From contig JBJLAO010000003.1 in assembly GCA_045568635.1 (NCBI GenBank), positions 620,001 through 684,000 on the forward strand: a stretch of 64,000 bases of DNA, given 5' to 3'. This DNA comes from MedAcidi-G1 sp000817085 (GTDB lineage: Bacteria > Actinomycetota > Acidimicrobiia > Acidimicrobiales > MedAcidi-G1). The notes beneath the pieces were generated by a model, which worked only from the letters and a program-made list of their open reading frames with translations, made no database searches and was not told where the DNA came from. A program made the translations under genes and the position numbers. Position 1 is the first letter of the stretch. Every line of letters starts with the position of its first letter. Below are positions 53,276 through 62,221 of this stretch, in pieces.

Positions 53276-54268
53276 GTGCGGGTTCTAGCCGCTCCAGATA
53301 AGTTTCGTGGGTCATTAACCGCATTAGAAGTTACTAGTGCAATTAAAAAAGCGGTTGAAAAATCTGGGTGGATTCCTACGGGTGCCCCTTTGGCAGATGG
53401 AGGTGAAGGCACTCTGGAAGTTCTTGGAGGTGCTAATCGTACGACGACTGTTACAGGTCCTTCAGGCACACCGGTAGAAGCAGAATGGAGATTAGCTGAT
53501 AGAACAGCAGTAATAGAAGTTGCTAGGGTGTCGGGCCTTGCATTGGCAGGAGGGCCTGAAAGTAATAATCCCTTGGAGGCTACGTCAAAAGGTACTGGCG
53601 AATTGATTCGCTATGCCTTAGAAAAAGGTGCTGAACGTATAATCGTTGGTCTCGGTGGTTCTGCTAGTACGGACGGTGGGCTGGGAGCTTTAAAAGCTAT
53701 GGGGCCACTAGCTCGTTATAAAGGTATTGAACTTATAGCAGCATGCGACGTTAGAACAGATTTTCTTTCATCGGCTGATACTTTCGCTATGCAGAAAGGA
53801 GCCACTTCCACCGAAGTGGAGTTTCTTAATCGCCGTTTACAACGACTCACGCAGGTTTATGAAGAGGAATATGGAGTTTCGGTTGAAGAAATCCCAAGAG
53901 GTGGAGCGGCTGGAGGGCTTGCGGGCGGACTGTTTATTGCTGGAGCCAAATTAGTTGATGGGTTTGATTTTATTGCTCAAGAAATTGGTCTTGACGAAAT
54001 GATTCTTGAATCTGACATGGTTATTACAGGTGAGGGCCGTCTTGACAAGACATCTTTTGAAGGAAAAGTTATTTCAGGTGTATGTCGTTATGCAGATGTA
54101 TATTCAGTTCCAGTTTTTGTAATTGCGGGTGCGATTAGTAGTGAAGTAGTTGAAAAAGTTGATTGCGTTTCCCTGGTAGAAACTTTTGGGGAAGAGCGTG
54201 CTTTTTCAGAAACAGAACTATGCATCGAGAGGCTAGTAACTGAACGTATAAAGCTATTATCCCAATAG
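53276..54268 (+). CDS. Glycerate kinase (GlxK/GarK type)
   Basis: The N terminus RVLAAPDKFRGSLTALEV, GGEGTLEVLGG near 41, IVGLGGSASTDGGLGALKAMG near 121 and DMVITGEGRLDKTSFEGKVISGV near 243 identify the glycerate 2-kinase family. The length is 330 residues, starting at GTG 53276. It makes 2-phosphoglycerate from glycerate. Neighbours do not point to a specific pathway. Confidence 0.93.
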   Translation: MRVLAAPDKFRGSLTALEVTSAIKKAVEKSGWIPTGAPLADGGEGTLEVLGGANRTTTVTGPSGTPVEAEWRLADRTAVIEVARVSGLALAGGPESNNPLEATSKGTGELIRYALEKGAERIIVGLGGSASTDGGLGALKAMGPLARYKGIELIAACDVRTDFLSSADTFAMQKGATSTEVEFLNRRLQRLTQVYEEEYGVSVEEIPRGGAAGGLAGGLFIAGAKLVDGFDFIAQEIGLDEMILESDMVITGEGRLDKTSFEGKVISGVCRYADVYSVPVFVIAGAISSEVVEKVDCVSLVETFGEERAFSETELCIERLVTERIKLLSQ

Positions 54269-54355
54269 TTGCTTTATTCCAAAAATGTCAAAAAACTTGA
54301 TTTTCTAGGTGTTTTGGTATAAAAAGGTTGGTTTTTTCTTCTTAATATGATTGGA

Positions 54356-54382
54356 TTAGCAGTCTAAGCAGAAGAGTGCCAG
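54356..54382 (+). promoter_or_regulatory. Variant CIRCE operator (HrcA site) upstream of groEL2
   Basis: The sequence is TTAGCAGTC - 9 bases - GAGTGCCAG, the same variant left half as at groES (26583-26609) and a right half differing only in the last base. A TATAAA box lies upstream at 54318-54323 with TTGATT at 54297-54302, a spacing of 15 that makes it a weak promoter candidate. In RNA, 54372-54379 pairs with 54384-54391 over a CAGA loop, using the right half of the operator. Confidence 0.82.
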
Positions 54383-54433
54383 AGCACTTTTAACAAGAAA
54401 TCTGTTTCAATTCTTTTATGAAAGGCTTACTTA

Positions 54434-56056
54434 ATGGCTAAGAATATTGTTTTTGATGAACAAGCTCGCAGAGGGCTCGAAAAAGGTATGAACCAGTTGG
54501 CGGATGCTGTACGTGTCACCTTGGGACCTAAAGGAAGAAATGTAGTTTTAGATAAAAAATGGGGAGCCCCAACGATTACAAATGATGGTGTGTCAATAGC
54601 AAAAGAAATTGACCTAGAAGATCCATACGAAAGAATCGGAGCAGAGTTAGTTAAAGAAGTGGCTAAGAAAACTGATGATGTCGCTGGTGACGGAACTACT
54701 ACAGCGACAGTACTTGCTTGGGCAATGGTCGGTGAAGGTCTAAGAAATGTTGCTGCTGGAGCCAACCCTATGTCTTTGAAACGAGGAATTGAAGCAGCTG
54801 TTGAAGCAGCTGTTGAAGCCATTCTTTCCGAATCGGTAGATGTTTCAAGTGATAAGGAACAAATAGCCAATGTTGCTTCAATTTCAGCTGCTGATTCTGA
54901 AATAGGTGAAATGATTTCTGAGGCTATAGACAAAGTTGGTAAAGATGGAGTCATAACAGTCGAAGAAGGACAAACGTTTGGTTTGGAAATGGACCTTGTA
55001 GAGGGAATGCGCTTCGATAAAGGATATATCTCGCCTTACTTTGTGACCGATCCAGAAAGAATGGAAGCAGTTTTAGAAGACCCTTATCTTCTACTCGTAG
55101 GTTCTAAGATTTCCGCTGTCAGAGATCTGGTTCCAGCGTTAGAAAAAGTAATGCAAGCCGGTAGACCGTTGGTGATTATCGCTGAAGATATAGATGGTGA
55201 GGCGCTCGCTACGCTTGTTGTTAATAAGATCAGAGGGACTTTCACTTCAGTTGCTGTAAAAGCTCCTGGTTTTGGGGATCGCAGAAAAGCAATGCTTCAA
55301 GATATAGCAATACTCACTGGTGGACAGGTTATTTCTGAAGAGGTTGGTTTAAAAGTTGATTCAGTCACAATTGACATGTTGGGTTCAGCCAGAAAATTAG
55401 TGGTTACCAAAGATGAAACTACCCTTGTTGAAGGAGCGGGTGATCAAGATGCAATTGCGGGTCGTATAGCTCAAATCAAAGCTGAGATTGAAAATACAGA
55501 TTCCGATTACGATCGTGAAAAATTACAAGAGCGGTTAGCGAAACTTTCGGGCGGTGTAGCTGTTCTTAAAGTTGGTGCTGCTACGGAAGTAGAGCTAAAA
55601 GAAAAAAAGCATCGCATTGAGGATGCTGTTAGCACGACAAAAGCAGCAATTGAAGAGGGTGTTGTGGCAGGAGGAGGAGTAACTCTTCTACGAGCACAAG
55701 CTGCTGTGGAGCAAGCTGCTTCAAAACTTGAACATGATGAGGCGACGGGTGCAGGGATTGTAGGGCGGTCTTTGGCGGCACCCCTAACACAAATTGCTGT
55801 TAATGCTGGGATGGAAGGCGGAGTAGTAGTAGCAAAAGTTAAAGATCAAAATGGCCCAAATGGTCTTAATGCAGCTACAGGTGAATATGAGGATCTTATA
55901 GCCGCAGGAATTATCGACGCTGCAAAAGTAACTCGATCAGCTCTACAAAATGCTGCATCGATAGCAGCGCTTTTTCTTACTACAGAGGCAGTAATAGCCG
56001 ATGTCCCAGAAGAAAGTGGAGCAGCTGGCGCAGGTATGCCTGATATGGATTTCTAA
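54434..56056 (+). CDS. groEL2: Second chaperonin GroEL (unlinked to groES)
   Basis: This is a full-length chaperonin of 540 residues with VTLGPKGRNVVLDKKWG, GDGTTTATVLAWAM, KAPGFGDRRKAMLQDIA and GGGVTLLRAQAAVE. Unlike the groES-linked copy it has no GGM tail and ends AGMPDMDF. Two GroELs are common in actinobacteria. It has its own CIRCE site, so both are likely under HrcA. The next gene begins at the base after its stop, so the PPOX protein may be co-transcribed. Confidence 0.96.
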   Translation: MAKNIVFDEQARRGLEKGMNQLADAVRVTLGPKGRNVVLDKKWGAPTITNDGVSIAKEIDLEDPYERIGAELVKEVAKKTDDVAGDGTTTATVLAWAMVGEGLRNVAAGANPMSLKRGIEAAVEAAVEAILSESVDVSSDKEQIANVASISAADSEIGEMISEAIDKVGKDGVITVEEGQTFGLEMDLVEGMRFDKGYISPYFVTDPERMEAVLEDPYLLLVGSKISAVRDLVPALEKVMQAGRPLVIIAEDIDGEALATLVVNKIRGTFTSVAVKAPGFGDRRKAMLQDIAILTGGQVISEEVGLKVDSVTIDMLGSARKLVVTKDETTLVEGAGDQDAIAGRIAQIKAEIENTDSDYDREKLQERLAKLSGGVAVLKVGAATEVELKEKKHRIEDAVSTTKAAIEEGVVAGGGVTLLRAQAAVEQAASKLEHDEATGAGIVGRSLAAPLTQIAVNAGMEGGVVVAKVKDQNGPNGLNAATGEYEDLIAAGIIDAAKVTRSALQNAASIAALFLTTEAVIADVPEESGAAGAGMPDMDF

Positions 56057-56455
56057 ATGACATTGATTGAAAATCAACGTTATGTGAGTTTGTCGACTTG
56101 GACAAAAGATGGAAGTCAGAAAAGAACACCGATTTGGATTTCTTTATTAGATGATGGGCGAGTCGGTTTTACCACCGGGAAAAAAACGTGGAAAGTTCGT
56201 CGCATCGGGCGAAACCCGAGTGTTGAGCTTCAGTCCTGCAATCGCAAAGGTGAGCTTACTGAGGGCTCGAAGTCATATTCGGGCTCAGCGAGAGTAGTTG
56301 ACTCAGACGAAAAAGAATATAAACAGGTTAAAAACGCTATTCAAAAAAAATATGGGATCCAATACCTATTGATTAGGTTTTTTAGCCAATTTTCAAAAAA
56401 AGATCTCGATCATTGTGCGGTTGTTATTTCTTTAGAGAAAGAGACACTGTCCTAG
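56057..56455 (+). CDS. PPOX-class (pyridoxamine 5'-phosphate oxidase-fold) probable F420-dependent enzyme
   Basis: The split-barrel protein has RYVSLSTWTKDGSQKRTPIWI at the N terminus and GFTTGKKTWKVRRIGRNPSVELQ, patterns of the PPOX class F420-dependent enzymes of actinobacteria. The length is 132 residues. Substrate and cofactor (F420, FMN or haem) are not certain. The stop overlaps the convergent fdh gene stop by 4 nt (CTAG, 56452-56455). Confidence 0.8.
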   Translation: MTLIENQRYVSLSTWTKDGSQKRTPIWISLLDDGRVGFTTGKKTWKVRRIGRNPSVELQSCNRKGELTEGSKSYSGSARVVDSDEKEYKQVKNAIQKKYGIQYLLIRFFSQFSKKDLDHCAVVISLEKETLS

Positions 56456-57321
56456 TTTTTTGGTTGAGCATGTTGCCAACCAAATCTACCTTTTATACAC
56501 AGGTGCCCTTCTGTAACGGAATGATCCGCTGGCGATGTAACTTTTACAATTTTTTCGTCTTGGGTATGTAATTCCAAGTTGCAACCAACCCCGCAAAAAC
56601 CACAGACCGTTTCAGTAATTGTTTGTTCATCAGGATTCCAAGAGTTGTCTTCGCGCATGTCATGCTCAGTTTTAAAAACTAAGGCCCCCGTGGGGCAAAC
56701 CCCTATGCAATTGCCACAGTAAACGCAAGCAGAATCTGGTAATTCGATATCAAATTCAGTTGAGATGTGTGCTTCAAAACCGCGTCCCGCTGTAGTTATA
56801 GCAAAAGTGTGTTGAGCTTCTTCACCGCATGCTTCAACACACTTGTAACAAAGAATGCATCTTTCATAATCTCTAACATAAAGATCATCTTGAATTTTGA
56901 CAGGTTGTTTCGACGTTTTAATTTCGTTTGAATTACCCATGCGGTCAGGATTTGAACCATAGTGAATTATCCACTCAAGGATTTCTTTATCAGCCCGATC
57001 AAGTTCAACTGATGAAGCTAGTAATTCCAGAACCATTCGTCTGCTGGTATTAACTCTTTCAGAGTCAGTTGAAACCACCATTCCCTCTTCGATTGGTCTT
57101 GAACATGATGGAACTAGTGCTCTAGATCCTTCTACTTCAACTACGCAAACTCTGCACGCATTAACCGGGGTTAAATTTTCAGCCCAGCAAAGTGTTGGAG
57201 TTTCTATATCCGCCTGTTTGCAGACATCTAGAATTGTTGAACCCGCAGGAGCGGAAATCTTTTTATCGTTCAGGCTAATTTCCACGAGCGTTTCAGAAGG
57301 TGTTTTCGTAGTTTCGTTCAT
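56452..57321 (-). CDS. Formate dehydrogenase Fe-S subunit: detached N-terminal half of the alpha subunit
   Basis: The 289-residue protein carries the domains normally at the N terminus of FdsA/FdhA: a [2Fe-2S] ferredoxin domain (C45, C56, C59, C73), two [4Fe-4S] sites (C155, C158, C161, C165 and C199, C202, C205, C209) and the proximal Mop [4Fe-4S] domain (C240-x2-C243-x3-C247, C275, then KGR). The chain ends 14 residues after C275, where intact enzymes continue into the Mo-cofactor domain; that part is a separate gene at 59101-60993. The NuoG-type His-Cys3 cluster cysteines are absent. It is last in the operon and overlaps the preceding gene by 1 nt. Confidence 0.88.
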   Translation of the reverse strand: MNETTKTPSETLVEISLNDKKISAPAGSTILDVCKQADIETPTLCWAENLTPVNACRVCVVEVEGSRALVPSCSRPIEEGMVVSTDSERVNTSRRMVLELLASSVELDRADKEILEWIIHYGSNPDRMGNSNEIKTSKQPVKIQDDLYVRDYERCILCYKCVEACGEEAQHTFAITTAGRGFEAHISTEFDIELPDSACVYCGNCIGVCPTGALVFKTEHDMREDNSWNPDEQTITETVCGFCGVGCNLELHTQDEKIVKVTSPADHSVTEGHLCIKGRFGWQHAQPKN

Positions 57322-59108
57322 TATTTAGTTTCCATAAGTCCGAGATTTAAAGCCGATCGAACCGCAGATGCAGCGGTATGCCCTAAACCACAAATCGATG
57401 CATCAGACATTACGGTAGCTAAGTCATCAAATAATGATATATCAGTATTAAAAGATTGTTTATCAGCAGCTCGGATTAGTAATTCTTCTTGCCGAACTGT
57501 GCCAACCCTACAAGGCACACATTGACCGCATGACTCATCACGAAAAAATTCGGCTATGCGCAAGACAGTTTTTGTTAAATCATCTTCATCACTGAAAGGC
57601 ATTATCACCCCCGAGCCCAACGAAACCCCAGCATTACGAGTGTCTTCAAAAGTTAGGGGCAAGTTAATTGACTCTGGGGTTACGAAACTACCTGCCGCTC
57701 CACCGAGAAGGATTGTTTTGAGATTGCCAGACCCCGAAAAACCACCCGCAGCATCCAATACTTCTGCCAAAGTTGCACCAAATTCAAATTCGTAGAGACC
57801 GGGCAAAGCCACTCTTCCGCTTAAGCAGAAAAGTCTGGTTCCCGAAGACTGATCGGTTCCTTCAGATGCATAAGCCTCACCACCATTCAAAATTATTCGA
57901 GGAATATTTGCCAAAGTTTCAACATTATTAACTACTGTCGGTTCATTGAAAAGGCCGTTAGTTGTGGGAAAAGGCGGTTTGTTGCGTGGTTCTCCTCTAA
58001 ATCCTTCTATCGAGTTAAATAATGCTGTTTCTTCACCACAAATATAAGCGCCGGCACCGCTTCTTAATTCAATATCAAATTTTCTTCCAGAACCTAGAAT
58101 ATCTTCGCCCAATAAGCCTGACTTTTCAGCTTTTTCAATGGCTTGGATCAACCGTTGTTTAGCGAGCGGATATTCACCCCGGATGTAAAACCACCCTTTT
58201 TCCGCGCCTACGGCAAGAGCAGCGATAGTCATTGATTCGATCAAAGCAAATGGATCATTTTCCATTAAAATTCGATCCTTAAAAGTTCCTGGTTCTGACT
58301 CATCAGCGTTGCAAACCAGATGATGAACTCTGCGTTTTTCCTCAGCTACGGCTTTCCATTTTATTCCTGTTGGAAAAGCGGCTCCTCCTCTACCCCTTAA
58401 CCCCGACTTTGTGACTTCCTCGATGATTTGCTCATCTCCTATTTCAAGAGCTTTGACGAGAGCTTCATAGCCTCCAAGAGACCTATACTCTTCTAAACTA
58501 TTTGGATCTACGATTCCAATTCTGGACAGAAGACGCAAATGATCAGATCCAGCTTGTGGCAGCTTAATTAATTCTTTCTCTGAACTTTTAGTTAAAGATT
58601 TTTGAAATTCTTTGGGATCGGTGTCGAATAGAACAGAATCATCAGAGGCAACTCGCTGAACAAAAACAGCTGACCCTCGTTCGCATTGGCCTAAACATGG
58701 ACTGGATTTAGTTTCATATCCTTCCTTTTTTAAACCATCGATTAGATCATCAGCTTCATTGAGGCCGCATGCAATGTCATTACATACATGGAGTATCTGA
58801 TCACCGTTCGGCGGTTGATCCGAGAAGAGGTGATAGAAGGTAGCCACACCATAAGCTTCAGCGGGTGGAACTTCTAGAATGCGACAGGCATAATCTAGGC
58901 CACCAGGACTGATCCACCCAGAAGCACGTTGTAATGCATGAAGAGCTGGCAGTAAAAGATGTCTTCTCTCTTTCTGCCGTTGTTTACCTCCATAAACAAG
59001 TCTTTCTGAGACCTCTATTGTCACCGGCCCGTGTGATTCAACTACTTCATCCACAGCTTCTTTTTCATTGAGACTAGGAAGGGAAGTGCCAAATTTTATG
59101 TCAGGCAT
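57321..59108 (-). CDS. Formate dehydrogenase diaphorase subunit (NuoE-NuoF fusion)
   Basis: Residues about 20-175 are NuoE/FdsG-like, with a [2Fe-2S] set in HVCNDIACGL and PCLGQCERG. Residues about 210-595 are NuoF/FdsB-like: the FMN/NADH region RGRGGAAFPTGIKW, NADESEPGTFKDR, GAYICGEETALFNSIEG, and a [4Fe-4S] site in CGQCVPCRVG and CGLG. This module passes electrons between the Fe-S chain and NAD(P)+. The length is 595 residues. The ATG overlaps the end of the Sec-containing catalytic gene by 8 nt. Confidence 0.93.
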   Translation of the reverse strand: MPDIKFGTSLPSLNEKEAVDEVVESHGPVTIEVSERLVYGGKQRQKERRHLLLPALHALQRASGWISPGGLDYACRILEVPPAEAYGVATFYHLFSDQPPNGDQILHVCNDIACGLNEADDLIDGLKKEGYETKSSPCLGQCERGSAVFVQRVASDDSVLFDTDPKEFQKSLTKSSEKELIKLPQAGSDHLRLLSRIGIVDPNSLEEYRSLGGYEALVKALEIGDEQIIEEVTKSGLRGRGGAAFPTGIKWKAVAEEKRRVHHLVCNADESEPGTFKDRILMENDPFALIESMTIAALAVGAEKGWFYIRGEYPLAKQRLIQAIEKAEKSGLLGEDILGSGRKFDIELRSGAGAYICGEETALFNSIEGFRGEPRNKPPFPTTNGLFNEPTVVNNVETLANIPRIILNGGEAYASEGTDQSSGTRLFCLSGRVALPGLYEFEFGATLAEVLDAAGGFSGSGNLKTILLGGAAGSFVTPESINLPLTFEDTRNAGVSLGSGVIMPFSDEDDLTKTVLRIAEFFRDESCGQCVPCRVGTVRQEELLIRAADKQSFNTDISLFDDLATVMSDASICGLGHTAASAVRSALNLGLMETK

Positions 59109-60993
59109 TGACTAACTTCTCGACTCGTATGGCTGTAGCTTTAAACTCGGCCGTTCCAGATTTCGGGTCGTACGCACTGTTTGTCAATTGGTTCACATCT
59201 GCTAACTCAGGGAAATGAAAAGTTGCAAAGGCAAGTCCTACTGGAAGGTCAGAGTCAACTTCGACAGTCATTTCAATACTTCCGCGACGTGACGATACAA
59301 GAACTCGTTCACCAGACGATACATCAAGTTTTTTTGCATCAAAGCTGGAAAGTTCCAAGGCTTCCCCACTCCGGATCGGAGATTCGTAATTGCCGGTCTG
59401 GACACCTGTGTTATAAGAGTCTAAAACCCTGCCAGTCGTAAGACGTAAAGGGTATTTTTCATCTAGTGACTCGACAGGTGGGCGATCCTCTACGCATGAA
59501 AAAGGAGCGAGTCGCCCTTCAGCTGGTTGCTTCCAAAGACGGTCGTGAAGAAAGGGACTTCCAGGATGATTTTCATCAGGGCAAGGCCATTGGATGCCAC
59601 CTTCATTTTCAATTCTTTCCCACGACATACCAGCATGCATAGGCGAGACAGTCCTTAACTCTTCCCATAGTTCCTCAGCAGTAGGTTGACCCCAACTGTT
59701 GTCTCCTAAATGTTTAGCTAAGTCCGATATTATTTCAATCTCTTGCCGTGCGTCACCCGGTGGTTTTATAGCAGCACGAGTGCGTTGAACTCGTCGTTCG
59801 CTGTTGGTAACAGTTCCATCTGATTCCGCCCAACCAAGTGCAGCAGGCAGTACTACATCAGCCATTTGAGCTGTACGGGTCATAAAAACGTCTTGAACCA
59901 CAAGAATTTCAAGGCCTTCTAGTACTTTTCGAGCATGGTTTACGTCTGCATCAGAGTCTGCCGGATTTTCACCGATCACATATAACGCTTTGAGTTCTTC
60001 TCTCTCCATTGCTTCGAACATCTCTGTAAGATGCCAGCCGGGCTCGGGTGGTATCTTACAATCCCAGACTGTTTCAAACTTTGATCTAATTTTCTCGTCA
60101 TCTACATTTTGGAATCCGGCGAGTTTATTGGGTAAAGCACCCATATCGCCTCCACCTTGAACGTTATTTTGACCTCTTAGTGGAACTAAACCGGAACCCC
60201 AACGGCCTACATGACCAGTTAAAAGAGAGAGATTACAAAGTGTGAGGACGTTATCAACTGCCGTATGATGTTCGGTTATTCCTAAAGTCCAAGCAATCTG
60301 GGCTTTTTCAGCCTTTGCGTAGAAATGAGCTAAATCGCGAATTGCTTCGGCGGGGACTCCGGTTATTTTAGAAGTCTTTGCTAGTGTCCAAGGCTCAATA
60401 TGAGATACGAAATCTTCATAACCGGATGTAGCATTTTTAATAAATTTTTTATTTTCTAAGCCAGCATCGATTATTTCACGGGCTATGCCATTTGCGAGGG
60501 CGATATCACTTCCAACATTTATACCTAACCAAACATCAGCAAATTTTGCTGAGTCAGTTCTTCTGGGGTCAACAGTCCACATTTTTGCGCCATTTGACAA
60601 TCCTTTCAGAAGATGATGAAAGAAAATAGGATGTGCCGCTCTAGCATTTGAACCCCAAAGAATTATTGCATCGGCTTCTTCGATTTCTTTATAAGAAGAG
60701 GTTCCTCCTCCTACTCCAAACACTGTCGCCAGACCGACGACGCTAGGGGCATGTCAAGTTCGGTTACAGCTATCTATGTTGTTAGAACCAAGTACTCTTC
60801 GTGCAAACTTCTGAGCCGCATAATTGACTTCATTGGTTGTTTTTGAGCAACTAAACATTCCAAAAGCTTTAGATCCGTGTAAATCAACAACTGATTTAAA
60901 GCCTTCGGCAGCTTTGTTCAGCGCTTCTTCCCATGTAGCTTCACGAAGCTTTCCATTTTCTTTAAGCATCGGCACAGTAAGACGTTCAGTCAT
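59101..60993 (-). CDS. Formate dehydrogenase catalytic chain, selenocysteine-containing, lacking the N-terminal Fe-S domain
   Basis: The chain reads through a TGA at 60756-60754 to give 630 residues with Sec at position 80. The context NNIDSC-NRT-[TGA]-HAPSVVGLA is that of formate dehydrogenases, where this residue ligates Mo/W. The frame is the same on both sides, and the hairpin 12 nt downstream matches a bacterial SECIS. Later motifs fit the bis-MGD family: AIILWGSNARAAHP, GRWGSGLVPLRGQNNVQGGGDMG, YVIGENPADSD, and a C-terminal MopB domain (LRLTTGRVLDSYNTG). The protein starts MTERLTVPML, where intact alpha subunits leave the proximal [4Fe-4S] domain; that domain is encoded at 56452-57321. 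A plain pseudogene is unlikely. Confidence 0.88.
60725..60756 (-). promoter_or_regulatory. Selenocysteine UGA codon with SECIS-like hairpin
   Basis: On the mRNA strand the UGA (60756-60754) is followed by 12 nt, then GUCG-U-C-GGUCUG-G-CGAC (60741-60725): a 4-bp stem, a bulged U, one further pair and an apical loop containing GGUCU. The bulged U and GGUCU loop are the SelB-binding features of the E. coli fdhF SECIS, and GGUCU begins 19 nt after the UGA in both. Confidence 0.8.
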
Positions 60994-61030
60994 ATTTTCC
61001 TCATTTGGGTCAAATTAATCTAATTCAGTA

Positions 61031-62221
61031 TTACTGATTCAAGGCAGAATTCATTCTTTTTTGTCTATTTCTCCGTTCAATCATGCGGATAGAAGACCAA
61101 AGTTCGTCACGCTCTATGTAGCAGCCACAAAGGTGTCTTTCACCAGTAGAAGAATCAAATGAGTCTCTAGCGTGCAAGATTCGTCGGTTGTCAATAATCA
61201 GACACTCACCTTGTTCTAATCGGAAACGTAATTTAAAACGGTCGTCATGATTAAGTGTTTCTAATAACTTATATGCCTTGTACATAGGTTCTATGAGATC
61301 GAAATCAATTTGCAGAGGAACACGTAGAAAGTTACCCACTCTGATTTCTTCAATTTTTCCGTTGTTATCTAGTTTAATCATTGGTGTTTTCCAACGATAG
61401 TCAGTAAGGGTGCTGCGGTTGCCAAAGTCCCATGGAACCGAAGTTAGTAAATCAAAGGTTTCAGGTTCCTTTAATCGAATTTCTTCTGCCACACGAAAAC
61501 CATCAACTAAAATTGATTCTCCTCCTTTTACAGAGTTTTTTAAGCAGTGAAGTAGCTGAAGTCCAGGTTGGTATTCGCGGGTAGGTAGATCAGTGTGTGG
61601 AGGAAGTCCAATCTCGGTATAGGCGGCTGTATCTGGCCCAGTTTTTGCTTCCACATCAAAGGTAAGACCAAAATTGGTTTCTCTAATCACACCTATTCGT
61701 TTTGCTATTTGTATTAGACCATTTTTCGATGGCTCGACATTTTGTATTATAGAACAGCCAGTTTCAACAAGTGAATAAAGCCACTTTCTCTCAGTTTTTG
61801 GATCAGAAATAATCTCGTTCCAGTCAAACCGATCCGGCTCTTTTTTATTTTTTGAGTCCCATGTAAGAGGTTCAGGAAAAGGTTTCTTCAATAAATCAAA
61901 ACAGTGAGATCTAAGCCAACCTGGGTGAAAATAACTTGTGTGTGGCTCTCCAGACCAAATAACTTCTAAGAAGCCTTCTTGAGTTGTTGATACCGAGTAA
62001 ATCAGCAGATCATCAGGCATCGAAACTATGTTAAAGATAGGTTCCCTCGTATCGGGATGAATACAACATGGACAGTTATCTCTTAACCAAATGAAGTGAA
62101 ATTTACTTAGATGACCATCACTCCATTTAATTTCGACTTTTTTCCCATCGGTAGAAGAATCAATTATGTGATGTTCCACTGGATAGAAATCGAAATCCCC
62201 TGTTTCAATCACTTCCTTCAT
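61031..62221 (-). CDS. Gamma-butyrobetaine hydroxylase-like 2-oxoglutarate dioxygenase
   Basis: The TauD/BBOX-type enzyme converts gamma-butyrobetaine to L-carnitine. An N-terminal zinc-binding DUF971 domain is visible (WSDGHLSKFHFIWLRDNCPCC, C50, C52, C53 and a His near 97-99). The Fe(II) site has H209-x-D211 (PPHTD) and the distal His in RRILHARD. The length is 396 residues from ATG 62221, which overlaps the dehydrogenase stop by 17 nt; a longer frame upstream is not needed. The neighbouring carnitine dehydrogenase supports this substrate over trimethyllysine. Confidence 0.85.
   Translation of the reverse strand: MKEVIETGDFDFYPVEHHIIDSSTDGKKVEIKWSDGHLSKFHFIWLRDNCPCCIHPDTREPIFNIVSMPDDLLIYSVSTTQEGFLEVIWSGEPHTSYFHPGWLRSHCFDLLKKPFPEPLTWDSKNKKEPDRFDWNEIISDPKTERKWLYSLVETGCSIIQNVEPSKNGLIQIAKRIGVIRETNFGLTFDVEAKTGPDTAAYTEIGLPPHTDLPTREYQPGLQLLHCLKNSVKGGESILVDGFRVAEEIRLKEPETFDLLTSVPWDFGNRSTLTDYRWKTPMIKLDNNGKIEEIRVGNFLRVPLQIDFDLIEPMYKAYKLLETLNHDDRFKLRFRLEQGECLIIDNRRILHARDSFDSSTGERHLCGCYIERDELWSSIRMIERRNRQKRMNSALNQ

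Noticed and set aside
60723..60756. Formate dehydrogenase gene broken by a nonsense mutation (pseudogene)
   Set aside because: The TGA is at the exact Sec/Cys position, the frame is unchanged across it, the downstream 550 codons are intact, and a SECIS-like hairpin follows at the standard distance.
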